Shown: piece after piece, positions 17,286 to 25,565 of the stretch
Layout: every line of letters begins with the position of its first letter
Position numbering within the stretch: the stretch's first letter is position 1
Assembly: GCF_000427445.1 (NCBI RefSeq)
Contig: NZ_KE386496.1
Location: forward strand, 372,001 to 436,000
DNA from: Methylocapsa acidiphila B2
GTDB lineage: Bacteria; Pseudomonadota; Alphaproteobacteria; Rhizobiales; Beijerinckiaceae
Length of the DNA: 64,000 nucleotides
Reading direction: 5' to 3'
Notes under the pieces: model-generated
Told to the model about the DNA's origin: nothing
Database searches by the model: none
The model's input: the letters and a program-made list of their open reading frames with translations, nothing else
Program-made: the position numbers and the translations under genes

Positions 17286-18253
17286 CGCTGCCAGTAGCCG
17301 ACGAAATCGGGGCTGCTCTTTTTGTGCATCGCCAGACCGGCGACCATATGAACTTGTTCGCCGTTCGACATACGGCGATGATCTTCGCGCCAGCTCGCTT
17401 CTTGCGCATAGCGAAGCAGATAGATGCCGGCGATATGATGATGATGGCCGTGCTCGGCGCGACGCATGCGGCTGAAGAACTCCTCCGCCCAATTCGTGCA
17501 AGCGCCGTCCATGCTGTAAGCCTCTTGGTGATTGATGCGCTTCATCTCGTATTGGGCGTGCAGCGCGTCCCAAGAGCTTCCTTCATCTGCATTGATGACC
17601 GTTCCCTTGGCGATGCGCGAGCGGATGAAGGAAAGCGCCTGTCCCTCAGTGCGGAAGACGGCCGGAAGCGAACGACCATTGCGCTCGCGGACGATGACGA
17701 CGGCTTGGCGCTTGCCATTTTGGTTGCGGCCTAAGCGGCGATCGACGCGGTTTTCCTTGATGTTCGCGGGCTTGATGTACCCGCCGAAATATCCACCGTC
17801 GATCTCGGCGACCTTTCCTTCGCCGCCGACCGTGCGGCCCTTCATTTCTTCGGCCATGGCCTCGCGCAGCTTGTGCAAGAGCACGAAAGCCGCCTTGTAA
17901 GAAAGCCCGAGATCGCGGGAGATCGCCAGCGCGGACTTACCCTTCACTTCGTTGCAGAAGATCGCGATGGCCGCGAGATAAGCCCGCAAGGGGAGCTTGT
18001 GAGATGCGAACAGCGTTCCCGACGTGACGCTGAAATCCTTCTTGCAGGCGCGGCACCGAAAGCGCGGCGCGCCATTTGGGCGCCGGCAATCATAGGCGTC
18101 GAGGCCGCCGCAGTTCGGGCAAACCGGCTTTCCTTCCGTCTCAAGCCAGCGAACCTTGCAGAACATCGCCTCGGCTTCCGCGTCCGACATGCGGAAGACC
18201 TGAGCGAGGCTCAGGGTCTTGGCAGGGCGGGAAAGAAGGAAATGCTGTGGCAT
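17255..18253 (-). CDS. IS1595-family transposase
   Basis: 332 residues, complete. The N-terminal zinc ribbon has two CxxC pairs (CPNCGGLDAYDC, CRACKKDF), followed by the conserved TLFASHKLPLRAYLAAIAIF. The catalytic domain begins with EIDGGYFGG (Asp), followed by INADEGSSWDAL and INHQEAYSMDGACTNWAEEF (Asp and Glu/Asn region). This is the IS1595 architecture (formerly IS1016/ISXO2-like). Nothing is broken, so the element may still move. It overlaps the passenger gene tail-to-tail by 31 bp and is divergent from the DUF6471 gene over 107 bp. Confidence 0.9.
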   Translation of the reverse strand: MPQHFLLSRPAKTLSLAQVFRMSDAEAEAMFCKVRWLETEGKPVCPNCGGLDAYDCRRPNGAPRFRCRACKKDFSVTSGTLFASHKLPLRAYLAAIAIFCNEVKGKSALAISRDLGLSYKAAFVLLHKLREAMAEEMKGRTVGGEGKVAEIDGGYFGGYIKPANIKENRVDRRLGRNQNGKRQAVVIVRERNGRSLPAVFRTEGQALSFIRSRIAKGTVINADEGSSWDALHAQYEMKRINHQEAYSMDGACTNWAEEFFSRMRRAEHGHHHHIAGIYLLRYAQEASWREDHRRMSNGEQVHMVAGLAMHKKSSPDFVGYWQRHKSDGATAH

Positions 18254-18360
18254 CTGTCATATCCGCTAGGAACCTAGCTAAAGTGACAGCTTAATCTGTC
18301 ATTGTCAACAGCAATCTTTCATATATGATAGCCTCCGATCAATTTTGATGGGAGGGCGCC

Positions 18361-18600
18361 ATGGGAATCGCGACCAGCGAAAAAGAACTGGCCCAAAAGA
18401 CCGCACGGTTTTTGAAAGCGGAGATGAAGCGAGCCGGCGTCACCTATTCCGAACTCGCAAAGCGATTAGAGGGGCATGGCCTGCAGGAGACTGAGGCGTC
18501 CATCACTAGCAAGCTCGCGCGCGGGACGTTTGCTGCAACTTTTTTCTTGGCCTGCCTCGCGGCATTAGAGATTGGAGGGATGCGGCTTGATGATCTTTAA
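18361..18600 (+). CDS. DUF6471 small HTH-like protein
   Basis: 79 residues behind GGAGGG. The segment ARFLKAEMKRAGVTYSELAK, with RLEGHGLQETEASITSKLAR and FFLACLAALEIGGMRL, fits DUF6471, a lambda-repressor-like helix-turn-helix fold (LAkrLe..G..eteasi..KlaRG.F.a.Fflacl.alg). It lies inside the IS1595 element and is divergent from the transposase, so it may repress the transposase promoter in the shared 107-bp gap. This is inference from arrangement. Confidence 0.7.
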   Translation: MGIATSEKELAQKTARFLKAEMKRAGVTYSELAKRLEGHGLQETEASITSKLARGTFAATFFLACLAALEIGGMRLDDL

Positions 18601-18609
18601 ACGCAAGCC

Positions 18610-19416
18610 TTACTCTCCCATCCCCTCTCGCATCATGCGGCTTGTACCTCTGAGTTCGAGGTGTAGGCCAATTTTTGTAAAAATATCATCAAGTTTTGCT
18701 ATATCTTGAATTGATAAATCTTCTTCATAATAAATAATTACTTTTTTAGAAAACTTAAATTCAGGCAATATAATTGCCTCTTTCCCTTTCTCTTTAATTG
18801 CTGATAAAACCCCTTTATTGGCGGCATCAGTTGCAAATGGTTCCGCATACGTCGAAATATCTGATATAAACTGAAAAGCTGGTAAATACGAACCAATGAA
18901 TGCGGCAAAAAAATATGTTTTGCTTTGTATATTGAATATAACTTTATACGGTATTTGTATTTCTATAAGTATTCCATTATTAATAATTGTTTTTGTTGCG
19001 GTCCCCTCTTCAATAATATTTTCTCCGTTTGTATTAAACGCGTTATTGAATATATCCTCCCCGGTCTTTGTTGTTATTTTTGGCTTCAGCGTATCTTTGG
19101 CGCTATCTGCAGCAATATTTTCTAGCTTGTATGCAGATGGCCAAAAATACCACCCTGCGCCGCACAATATTGTGGCCCCTACAATTATCGGGGTCAGAAA
19201 TATCAATAGCTTCTTTCTATCATGTAGATATACGTTTCCAGATTCAGAACGAACCTCCAGCAAAAGCCCGATTAACCCAACAACGCCGCCTATCCAGAAA
19301 ATCCAGGCCGCCACCCCATGTGAGAAATGTAAATAATCTGGCGCAGCCATCATTGCCCCCGCAAAAGCTTGGGGCCAGAGCTTGCGAATAAACGACAAGA
19401 AGACGTTGTTATCCAT
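18610..19416 (-). CDS. AT-rich membrane protein carried by IS1595
   Basis: 268 residues from the ATG at 19416 (MDNNVFLSFIRKLWPQAFAG); an upstream start at 19467 is possible. Three or so hydrophobic spans at about 30-50, 55-75 and 80-105 precede a mostly soluble C-terminal domain rich in Ile, Lys, Asn and Phe (YYEEDLSIQDIAKLDDIFTK). The gene is strikingly AT-rich against its GC-rich neighbours, a clear sign of transfer from a different host. It is not recognised. Membrane anchor plus variable domain, small HTH neighbour and IS carriage would fit a cargo or defence-type effector, but no motif proves that. Confidence 0.55.
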   Translation of the reverse strand: MDNNVFLSFIRKLWPQAFAGAMMAAPDYLHFSHGVAAWIFWIGGVVGLIGLLLEVRSESGNVYLHDRKKLLIFLTPIIVGATILCGAGWYFWPSAYKLENIAADSAKDTLKPKITTKTGEDIFNNAFNTNGENIIEEGTATKTIINNGILIEIQIPYKVIFNIQSKTYFFAAFIGSYLPAFQFISDISTYAEPFATDAANKGVLSAIKEKGKEAIILPEFKFSKKVIIYYEEDLSIQDIAKLDDIFTKIGLHLELRGTSRMMREGMGE

Positions 19417-19577
19417 ACTCGTACCACTGACTCCGCCTGCTTGATTCCGCAACGGGTAGCCGAGCATTGATTAGTGGAAAGCGCGCACCGCGCAGCCCTG
19501 ATCACTCACTGACTCCTTTCGGACTCAGATGGGGGGCTGGAGCTAAATCGCTTGTGGCGGTTGCGCCATAATACCGG

Positions 19578-20120
19578 AAATTCCCTGTATTTTCCCTGAT
19601 AACAGGGAATTTTGGTGTGGAGACGGGTTCGCCGTGGACTGTGTCGTCAGCCAGCGTTTAACATATTTATATTGCAGATGCTTTTGTTTTTGGGTCAGAG
19701 CGATTTCCGCCGCGAATTCACGGCGTTGTCGGCTCGTCTGGAACCGCGCTCGGTGACAGAGACGGTTCTCGACGTCGTCGTCGCCAGCCGCCGCCTGATT
19801 TTCTCTCCACGGCCATTCCGAGGTTCACTGCTCGGTCGCTAACGAGCAGCTTGCGCCCGCCGTCGCGGAAGGCGTCCCGCCAGAGGCAGTGGGCCGGCGG
19901 ACCGTTAGGGTGTGTTCGGTTCAGCATTGCTCCGAGCTTGTCGCCTTGGTAGTCGTCCGCACTTCGGTCGATTGTCAGCGGGGCCTCGACCCTTAACCGC
20001 AGTTTTTTGACGAGAGTTCTCGATCACCTCTCGCTGCCGCGAATGCGTTGTCGGGAGGTCTTAAACTAAGGGTCGATCAAAGCCGCGGCGCCGCGCTTGG
20101 ACTGGCGTCGTCTGAGCGAT
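19578..20120. other. Gap of about 540 bp between IS1595 and the first recombinase
   Basis: It starts with the right half of the TTCCCTGT array (19580-19612). The remainder has open frames on both strands, one minus-strand frame beginning MLNRTHPNGPPAHCLWRDAF, but none is convincing. Nothing else seen. Confidence 0.4.
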
Positions 20121-21902
20121 TCAAGCTGAGCTGCCGAGATGCGATCCTCGACCAGTCTCGTTGTTTGAACGGAAGCCCAAAAGCATTCTCTGTTCGACCC
20201 AATCGGCCGGCAGTCGCGGCAAGAGCCGCATCAGGGATTTGGCGGTAAGCTCAGATGGCTGTCGGCCGTTGACGAGCGCAGTCGTGATGTCCGGGGCCAA
20301 CCAGGGCAGGCGCAGGATCGAATAGAGGTGCGGCGCCGTCACGCCCTCGTCGTGCGCAAGGTCGCGTACGCTGAGCGCGGGATTCCGACTGAGCCGCTCC
20401 TGAACGCTATGGGCGCGCGCAAGAATGCGCAGAAGGCTCGGATCGGGCGCAGCCTGATCGGCGGCGCCCTCGATCAGCATGCGCATTTCGCGGCCGACGC
20501 GCTTGAGCGCCACAGGCGATGAGAGCGTGACGAGATCCTCGCGGGCGGCCGCTGGCGCGCAACCTTGCGCCTCGAAATTGATCGTTCCATGGAGAACCGC
20601 CATGAGTCGGGATCGGGCGAGCATGACGTTGAGACGATCGCGGCCGACTTCGATGCGGCACTGCAGTCTGGCGAGGATCGCTTTGATTGTCTGCGGCGCT
20701 GAACCGCCAAGGTCTTCGGCGATCTGACGGCCGGCTTCGATCAGCCGGCCGGCCGTCGCGATGTCGGCTTTGCAAGCGCATGCGTCGAGGATTGATCCGC
20801 CGTCGGCGAAGAAGTCGAGCAGCCTGGCAATCACGAGGGTTTCCAAATCGCCGGCCGGGATCCGTCGGCCGTACGATCCCTTTCCTTTTCCTTCCCCCCT
20901 CACAAGCGAAGAAGACACGTAGTAGCGGTAGCGCGCACCCTTCTTGACGGCATGGGTCGGTGTCAGCCGTTCGCCATTTTGATCGAAGACCATGCCGGCG
21001 AGCAGGCTCGGCGATTCGGCGCGCGCGCCGGTCACGCGATCCACGCGGTTGGCGGCGAGCGTCGCCTGAACAGAGTTCCAAAGTTGCGCGTCGACGATTG
21101 CCGTATGCTCGCCCGGATAGACTTCGCCCTTGTGGCTGATCTCGCCGCGAAACAGGCGGTTCTGCAGCAGGGCATAAAGCGCGCCGCGCGAAAAGCCCTG
21201 GCCGCCATATTCTGAACCGTCGGCCCGTAAGCGGCGCTTGCTGCCGATCCCGGCGTCGGCTAGCTCATCGCGTAGCGCGTGAACCGATGTCAGGACGAGA
21301 TAGCGCTGAAAGATATCGACAACGACAAGCGCCTCTTCCGCGTTGACGACAAGCTTGCGATCCTTGACGTCGTAGCCGAGCGGCGGCATGCCGCCCATCC
21401 ACATGCCCTTCTTCTTCGAGGCGGCGATCTTGTCGCGCACCCGCTCGCCGATCACCTCGCGCTCGAACTGCGCGAAGGAGAGCAGTACATTGAGCGTCAG
21501 CCGGCCCATGCTGGTCGTCGTGTTGAACTGCTGGGTGATCGACACGAAGGAGACCCCACGGCGATCGAAGACCTCGACGAGCTTGGCGAAGTCGGCGAGC
21601 GCGCGGGTCAGCCGGTCGACCTTGTAGACGACCACAACGTCGACGCGTCCGGCTTCGATATCGGCAATCAGCCGTTTCAGGGCCGGACGCTCCATCGAGC
21701 CGCCGGAATAGCCGCCATCGTCATAGTGGGTGGGGAGCGCCGACCATCCTTCGTGTTTCTGCGAGAGGATGAAGGCGGCGCAGGCTTCGCGCTGGGCGTC
21801 AAGCGAGTTGAAAGCCTGGTCGAGGCCTTCCTCGGTTGATTTGCGTGTGTAGATCGCGCAACGCGCCCTATTGGCGGCTCGTCGCTGAGTTGTTTCACCC
21901 AT
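20121..21902 (-). CDS. Large serine recombinase (triad A)
   Basis: 593 residues from the ATG at 21902 (MGETTQRRAANRARCAIYTR). The resolvase catalytic domain (1-165) contains nucleophile S22 in YTRKSTEEG, VDVVVVYKVDRLTR and FAQFEREVIGERVRDKI. The recombinase domain follows (about 190-300; MPPLGYDVKDRKL, FSRGALYALLQNRLFRGEI), then a C-terminal region with an HTH-like end (LSVRDLAHDEGVTAPHLYSI). It cuts and rejoins DNA at two att-like sites. It overlaps the DUF2924 gene by 8 bp and shares long identical stretches with the copy at 23349-25091, but has a 15-residue C-terminal extension. Confidence 0.85.
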   Translation of the reverse strand: MGETTQRRAANRARCAIYTRKSTEEGLDQAFNSLDAQREACAAFILSQKHEGWSALPTHYDDGGYSGGSMERPALKRLIADIEAGRVDVVVVYKVDRLTRALADFAKLVEVFDRRGVSFVSITQQFNTTTSMGRLTLNVLLSFAQFEREVIGERVRDKIAASKKKGMWMGGMPPLGYDVKDRKLVVNAEEALVVVDIFQRYLVLTSVHALRDELADAGIGSKRRLRADGSEYGGQGFSRGALYALLQNRLFRGEISHKGEVYPGEHTAIVDAQLWNSVQATLAANRVDRVTGARAESPSLLAGMVFDQNGERLTPTHAVKKGARYRYYVSSSLVRGEGKGKGSYGRRIPAGDLETLVIARLLDFFADGGSILDACACKADIATAGRLIEAGRQIAEDLGGSAPQTIKAILARLQCRIEVGRDRLNVMLARSRLMAVLHGTINFEAQGCAPAAAREDLVTLSSPVALKRVGREMRMLIEGAADQAAPDPSLLRILARAHSVQERLSRNPALSVRDLAHDEGVTAPHLYSILRLPWLAPDITTALVNGRQPSELTAKSLMRLLPRLPADWVEQRMLLGFRSNNETGRGSHLGSSA

Positions 21903-22386
21903 GGGGCCCTCCCTTGCCGCTGCTATCGCCATTCACCCTCGGCAAGCCGAAGAAGCGGGGGCCGGACCAATGCGCCGAGGTGATTTTCTTCGCGATTTGG
22001 GTCAGCGACGGATAGGTTTCGCCGGCGTATTCGAATCCATCCTCCAGCACGGTGACGGTGTGCGAGCGGCCATGCCATTCCCGAATCAGGCGGCAGCCGG
22101 GCTTCAGATCAGAGCCCGACGTCGGAGCCGCTCGACCCGTCTCGCGCAAGGCCTTGGCCATAGTCTGCAGCTTGCGCCTGGTCGCTTTCCCGAGTCCGCC
22201 ATGCTCGACTTCCTGAATCCGGTAACCGAGCGCTAGAACGAACAGGTCCCGGCTGATTTGCGGCGGCTCGCTGCGCCAGAGGCGTCGCCATTCCTGTCGC
22301 AACTCTTCGAGGCCGAGCGCGCGAAAGCGCTCGACCTCGGCTCGAAGCGCGGCGCGATCGAACGACGGCCGTGACATGCGGGTCAC
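21895..22386 (-). CDS. DUF2924 protein (triad A)
   Basis: 163 residues. A GTG start at 22386 overlaps the DUF3489 stop by four bases (GTGA); an ATG at 22377 is the alternative. DUF2924 signatures are visible: LRQEWRRLWRSEPPQISRDL, GLGKATRRKLQTMAKAL, LIREWHGRSHTVTVLEDGFE, TYPSLTQIAKKITSAHWSGP RFFGL. The C-terminal half looks like a small beta domain for DNA or protein contact. By context it is a fixed partner of this recombinase type. Biochemical role unknown. Confidence 0.8.
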   Translation of the reverse strand: MTRMSRPSFDRAALRAEVERFRALGLEELRQEWRRLWRSEPPQISRDLFVLALGYRIQEVEHGGLGKATRRKLQTMAKALRETGRAAPTSGSDLKPGCRLIREWHGRSHTVTVLEDGFEYAGETYPSLTQIAKKITSAHWSGPRFFGLPRVNGDSSGKGGPHG

Positions 22387-22772
22387 GCAGCTTTCCGGCG
22401 CGTCTTTTCCTTGCGCGGCGGCGCGTTGTCCACAATGCGGTAGATCCGGGCATCGCCCGGTTTTTCCGACGCTAGCGTCAGGCCGAGCTTCTTGCGCACC
22501 ACTGCCGCGAGGAAGCCGCGGACCGAATGCTCCTGCCAGCCGGTCGCCGTCATAATGGCGGCAAGTGTCGCGCCCTGAGGACGTCGGAGCATCGCGAGCA
22601 CCGCTTCCTGCTTTGTGCCCGCCCGCAGCGCAGGCTTTTGGCCGGGCGACGCAACGGCCGCGGCTTGTGCGTCGGCCTCGACCTTCGTGCTGGTGGGAGC
22701 GATGGGGGCGCCCGCCGCAGTCCGGCGGGTTTTCGGCGAGGCGATTTTATGCAGCGGTTTGCTGTCCGACAT
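22383..22772 (-). CDS. DUF3489 protein (triad A)
   Basis: 129 residues from the ATG at 22772 (MSDSKPLHKIASPKTRRTAA). A disordered Ala/Pro/Lys-rich head of about 55 residues leads into the DUF3489 winged-helix-like domain: [60 protein letters not shown]. Basic at both ends and HTH-like, it is a candidate DNA-binding regulator or recombination directionality factor of the triad. First gene of a three-gene operon with 4- and 8-bp overlaps. Confidence 0.8.
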   Translation of the reverse strand: MSDSKPLHKIASPKTRRTAAGAPIAPTSTKVEADAQAAAVASPGQKPALRAGTKQEAVLAMLRRPQGATLAAIMTATGWQEHSVRGFLAAVVRKKLGLTLASEKPGDARIYRIVDNAPPRKEKTRRKAA

Positions 22773-23348
22773 TTTTCGAGGATCCTTCTTGCGTTGGGAC
22801 GGCATGCGCCGTCACCACCGCAACCCCGCAATGGCCGCATCGCCAGCGGGGCAGGATCAACAAAGGCCAAAGGGTCCTTGTCTTGTGCAGACAGTGACGC
22901 TCTCTTCGCCGCGCAAGTCCACTCTTTTCTGAGGCTACATTCACACACGGGTCTGCTTCAAAAGGCGACCAAGCCCACCGTCTCTGCATCCGAGAGTTCG
23001 AATTCTGCTTGGCCAGCCAGTATATAACTAATTGATATTACATATATTTCTATTCCAGGCCCGCGCCTATGTCCCCGCGGAATGGCGGGGTTTTTCGGGC
23101 TGGCGCCGCATCGGATTTGCGGCGGAGACGGTTTGCCGCGCGCTCTCGGCTTCGGCGGTCCGAAAATCTCTCCGGGCCCATTTCGGGGTTTACTTTTTTC
23201 GCCGAAGTAGCAGCGGGTTTCGCGGCGAAGCCGGGGCGCATCGCGGCCAAGTTTGAGAGACCAGCGCCTAGAGCGCTTCCCGATCAGATGGAATCATCTG
23301 AACGAAAAGGAATCGCTCAAATTCATAGAATCGGAACATGCTCGGACG
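22773..23348. other. Conserved leader of triad A and inter-triad spacer
   Basis: The bases 22800-22950 match the corresponding leader of triad B (25920-26120). Shared blocks include GCCAGCGGGGCAGGATC, GACAGTGACGCT and AGTCCACTC, at similar spacing. Since this is upstream of both operons and mostly non-coding, it is a good candidate for promoter plus operator or an att site. The rest to 23348 contains a hairpin with T-run (23073-23095) and a repeat-like GAGCGCTTCCCGATCAGATG stretch of the sort found intergenically in alphaproteobacteria. Confidence 0.5.
23073..23095 (+). terminator. Rho-independent-type hairpin, plus orientation
   Basis: CCCCGC at 23073-23078 pairs with GCGGGG at 23085-23090, followed at once by TTTTT. 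This is a classic terminator shape, but the T-run is on the plus strand while all nearby genes run on the minus strand, so it would stop antisense or plus-strand RNA. Confidence 0.5.
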
Positions 23349-25091
23349 TCAGCGAAAGCCGAGCAGCTTTCTCTGTTCCGCCCAGTCGGGCGGCAGGCGC
23401 GGCGTCAGCCGCATCAAGGTCTTGGCGGTGAGCTGCGGCGGCTGTCGGCCGTTGACGATCGCCGTAGAGATGTCCGGCGCGAGCCAGGGCAGGCGCAGCA
23501 GCATATACAGATAGGCGGCGGACACTCCTTCTTCGCGCGCGACGTCATGCACGGTCAGCTCGGCGTTCTGGATCAGCCGCGCCTGGACATGGTGAGCGCG
23601 GGCGAGGGTCCGCAGCAAGCTCGGATCGGCCGTCCTCTGGTCATCGGCGCTCTCGACCAGCATGCGCATCCCGCGGCCGACGCGCTTCAGCGCCGCCGGC
23701 GCCGTCAAAGTCAGCATGTCGCCGGGCGCATTCGCCGGTTCGTGGTGCTGCGTCGCCGGATTGATTGACCCGGCCAGCAGTTCCGAAAGTGCGGTTTGAG
23801 AAAGTGCGATGCCGATGCGATCGGATCCGATTTCAACGCGGCAATGCAGCGCCAGGAGAATCGCTTTGACTTTGTCCGGCGCACCAGCGGCAAGCTCTTC
23901 CGCAACCTGACGGCCGCGTTCGATCAGGCGGCTGCATCCTGAACCGCTATCCGCTTCAGCCCCCATCGTGTCGAGGATCGCTCCGGGGTCGGCGAAAAAT
24001 GCGCGCAGCCTGTTGATCACCAATCCTTCCAGATCGCCGGCCGGAATCCGTCGGCATCTCGATGAGCTCTTTCCCGTTCCGGTGATGAGGGAGGTCGAAA
24101 CATAATAGCGGTAGCGTGCGCCCTTCTTGACCGCATCGCTCGGTGTCAGCCGCTCGCCGGCCTCGTCGAAGACCATTCCGGTCAGCAGGTTCGGATGGCT
24201 TGCGCGCCCGCCCGTGGCACGCTCTACCCGGTTTGCGGCGAGCGCGGCTTGGACCGCGTCCCACAGCGGCTGGTCGACGATCGCGGAATGTTCGCCGGGA
24301 TAGGACCCGCTCTTGTAGGCGATCTCGCCGCGGTAGAGGCGGTTCTGGAGCATCAGATAGAGCGCGCCGCGGGACAGCTTCTGGCCGCCATACTCCACAC
24401 CGTCGGGCCGCAGGCGGCGCTTGCTCTTGATCCCTGCCTCGGCAAGCTCGTCCCGAAGGGCATGAACCGACTTCAGCGCGAGATAGCGCCGAAAGATATA
24501 GAGGACGATGCCGGCTTCGTCCTCGTTCACGGCGAGCTTGCGGTCTTTGACGTCATAGCCCAAGGGCGGCATGCCGCCCATCCACATGCCTTTTTTCTTG
24601 GACGCGGCGATCGTGTCGCGCACCCGCTCGCCAATCACCTCGCGCTCGAACTGGGCGAAGGACAAAAGCACGTTCAGGGTCAGCCGCCCCATGCTCGTGG
24701 TGGTGTTGAATTGCTGGGTGATCGATGCGAAGGAGACGCCGCGGCGGTCGAAGATTTCGACGAGCTTGGCGAAATCGGCGAGCGCGCGCGTCAACCGGTC
24801 GACCTTGTAGACGACGACCACGTCGATCTGGCCGGCCTGGATATCGGGGATCAGCCGTTTCAGGGCAGGGCGCTGCATTGTGCCGCCGGAAAAGCCGCCA
24901 TCGTCATAGAGCGTCGGCGCGGCCGTCCAGCCTTCATGCTTTTGCGAGGCGATGAAGGCGGCGCAGGCTTCACGCTGGGCGTCGAGCGAGTTGAAGGCCT
25001 GCTCCAGGCCTTCCTCCGAGGATTTTCGCGTGTAGATCGCGCAGCGGATCTTTTTGGCGGCCTGGCGCGGCGTCTTTTCGGCTTCACCCAT
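23349..25091 (-). CDS. Large serine recombinase (triad B)
   Basis: 580 residues from the ATG at 25091 (MGEAEKTPRQAAKKIRCAIY). Same layout as the triad A enzyme: nucleophile S24 in YTRKSSEEG, VYKVDRLTRALADFAKL, EREVIGERVRDTIAASKKKG, recombinase domain (LSRGALYLMLQNRLYRGEIA), and a C-terminal HTH-like part (LTVHDVAREEGVSAAYLYML). Long blocks are nearly identical between the copies while the region about 330-480 is diverged, as expected for paralogues with different DNA targets. It overlaps its DUF2924 gene by 8 bp, exactly as in triad A. Confidence 0.85.
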   Translation of the reverse strand: MGEAEKTPRQAAKKIRCAIYTRKSSEEGLEQAFNSLDAQREACAAFIASQKHEGWTAAPTLYDDGGFSGGTMQRPALKRLIPDIQAGQIDVVVVYKVDRLTRALADFAKLVEIFDRRGVSFASITQQFNTTTSMGRLTLNVLLSFAQFEREVIGERVRDTIAASKKKGMWMGGMPPLGYDVKDRKLAVNEDEAGIVLYIFRRYLALKSVHALRDELAEAGIKSKRRLRPDGVEYGGQKLSRGALYLMLQNRLYRGEIAYKSGSYPGEHSAIVDQPLWDAVQAALAANRVERATGGRASHPNLLTGMVFDEAGERLTPSDAVKKGARYRYYVSTSLITGTGKSSSRCRRIPAGDLEGLVINRLRAFFADPGAILDTMGAEADSGSGCSRLIERGRQVAEELAAGAPDKVKAILLALHCRVEIGSDRIGIALSQTALSELLAGSINPATQHHEPANAPGDMLTLTAPAALKRVGRGMRMLVESADDQRTADPSLLRTLARAHHVQARLIQNAELTVHDVAREEGVSAAYLYMLLRLPWLAPDISTAIVNGRQPPQLTAKTLMRLTPRLPPDWAEQRKLLGFR

Positions 25092-25563
25092 CGCGCGCTC
25101 CCTTGTTCGGGCGCTCGGCGCCTGCCGCGGGCAGGCCGAAGAAACGCGGACCCGACCAATGCGCGCCGGTGATTTTTCTGGCGATCCTGGTAAGGGACGG
25201 ATAGATCGTCCCGCCATACTCGAATCCCTCCTCGGTCACCGTGACGGTGTGGGTGCGGCCGCCGCCCCATTCCCGGACGAGACGGGCGCCGGGCTTCAGG
25301 CTGAGGCTCGGCGTCGCGCCGACCCGGCCCGTCGCCTGCAGGGCCTTCGCCATGGTCTGCAGCTTGCGTCTTGTCGCCTTGCCGAGCCCGTCATGTTCGA
25401 TCTCCTGAAGTCTGTACCCGAGTGCAAGGACAAGCAGGTCGCGGCTGATCCTCGGCGGCTCGGAGTGGCAGAGCCGCCGCCATTCGCGTCGCAGGTCCTC
25501 GAGGCTGAGCGACCGAATGCGATCGATCTCGCGCTCGATCGCTCGTGTGTCTGTCCCAGCCAT
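25084..25563 (-). CDS. DUF2924 protein (triad B)
   Basis: 159 residues (MAGTDTRAIEREIDRIRSLS). It shares with its triad A paralogue the segments LRREWRRLCHSEPPRISRDL, LGKATRRKLQTMAKALQATG, HTVTVTEEGFEYGGTIYPSL and GAHWSGPRFFGLP. The N-terminal 20 residues differ fully. It begins 2 bp after the DUF3489 stop codon. Conserved order and spacing with the recombinase argue for a functional complex. Confidence 0.8.
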   Translation of the reverse strand: MAGTDTRAIEREIDRIRSLSLEDLRREWRRLCHSEPPRISRDLLVLALGYRLQEIEHDGLGKATRRKLQTMAKALQATGRVGATPSLSLKPGARLVREWGGGRTHTVTVTEEGFEYGGTIYPSLTRIARKITGAHWSGPRFFGLPAAGAERPNKGARDG

Positions 25564-25565
25564 GT

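Larger units (their letters stand above)
16781..19577. mobile_element. IS1595-family element with cargo, about 2.8 kb
   Basis: A 24-bp sequence beginning CCGGTATTATGGCGCAACCG at 16781-16804 is repeated exactly and inverted at 19554-19577. AAATTCCC stands on both outer sides (16775-16782 and 19578-19585), consistent with the 8-bp target duplication of the family. Between the ends lie four genes: a small winged-helix-like protein, the transposase, a DUF6471 protein and a low-GC membrane protein. IS1595 members are known to carry passenger genes. The insertion split an array of TTCCCTGT motifs. Confidence 0.75.

Noticed and set aside
24195-25172. A 325-codon plus-strand frame with many His/Asp/Gly residues
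   Set aside because: Antisense shadow of the triad B serine recombinase. The same shadow is seen opposite the triad A recombinase at 21279-21839.
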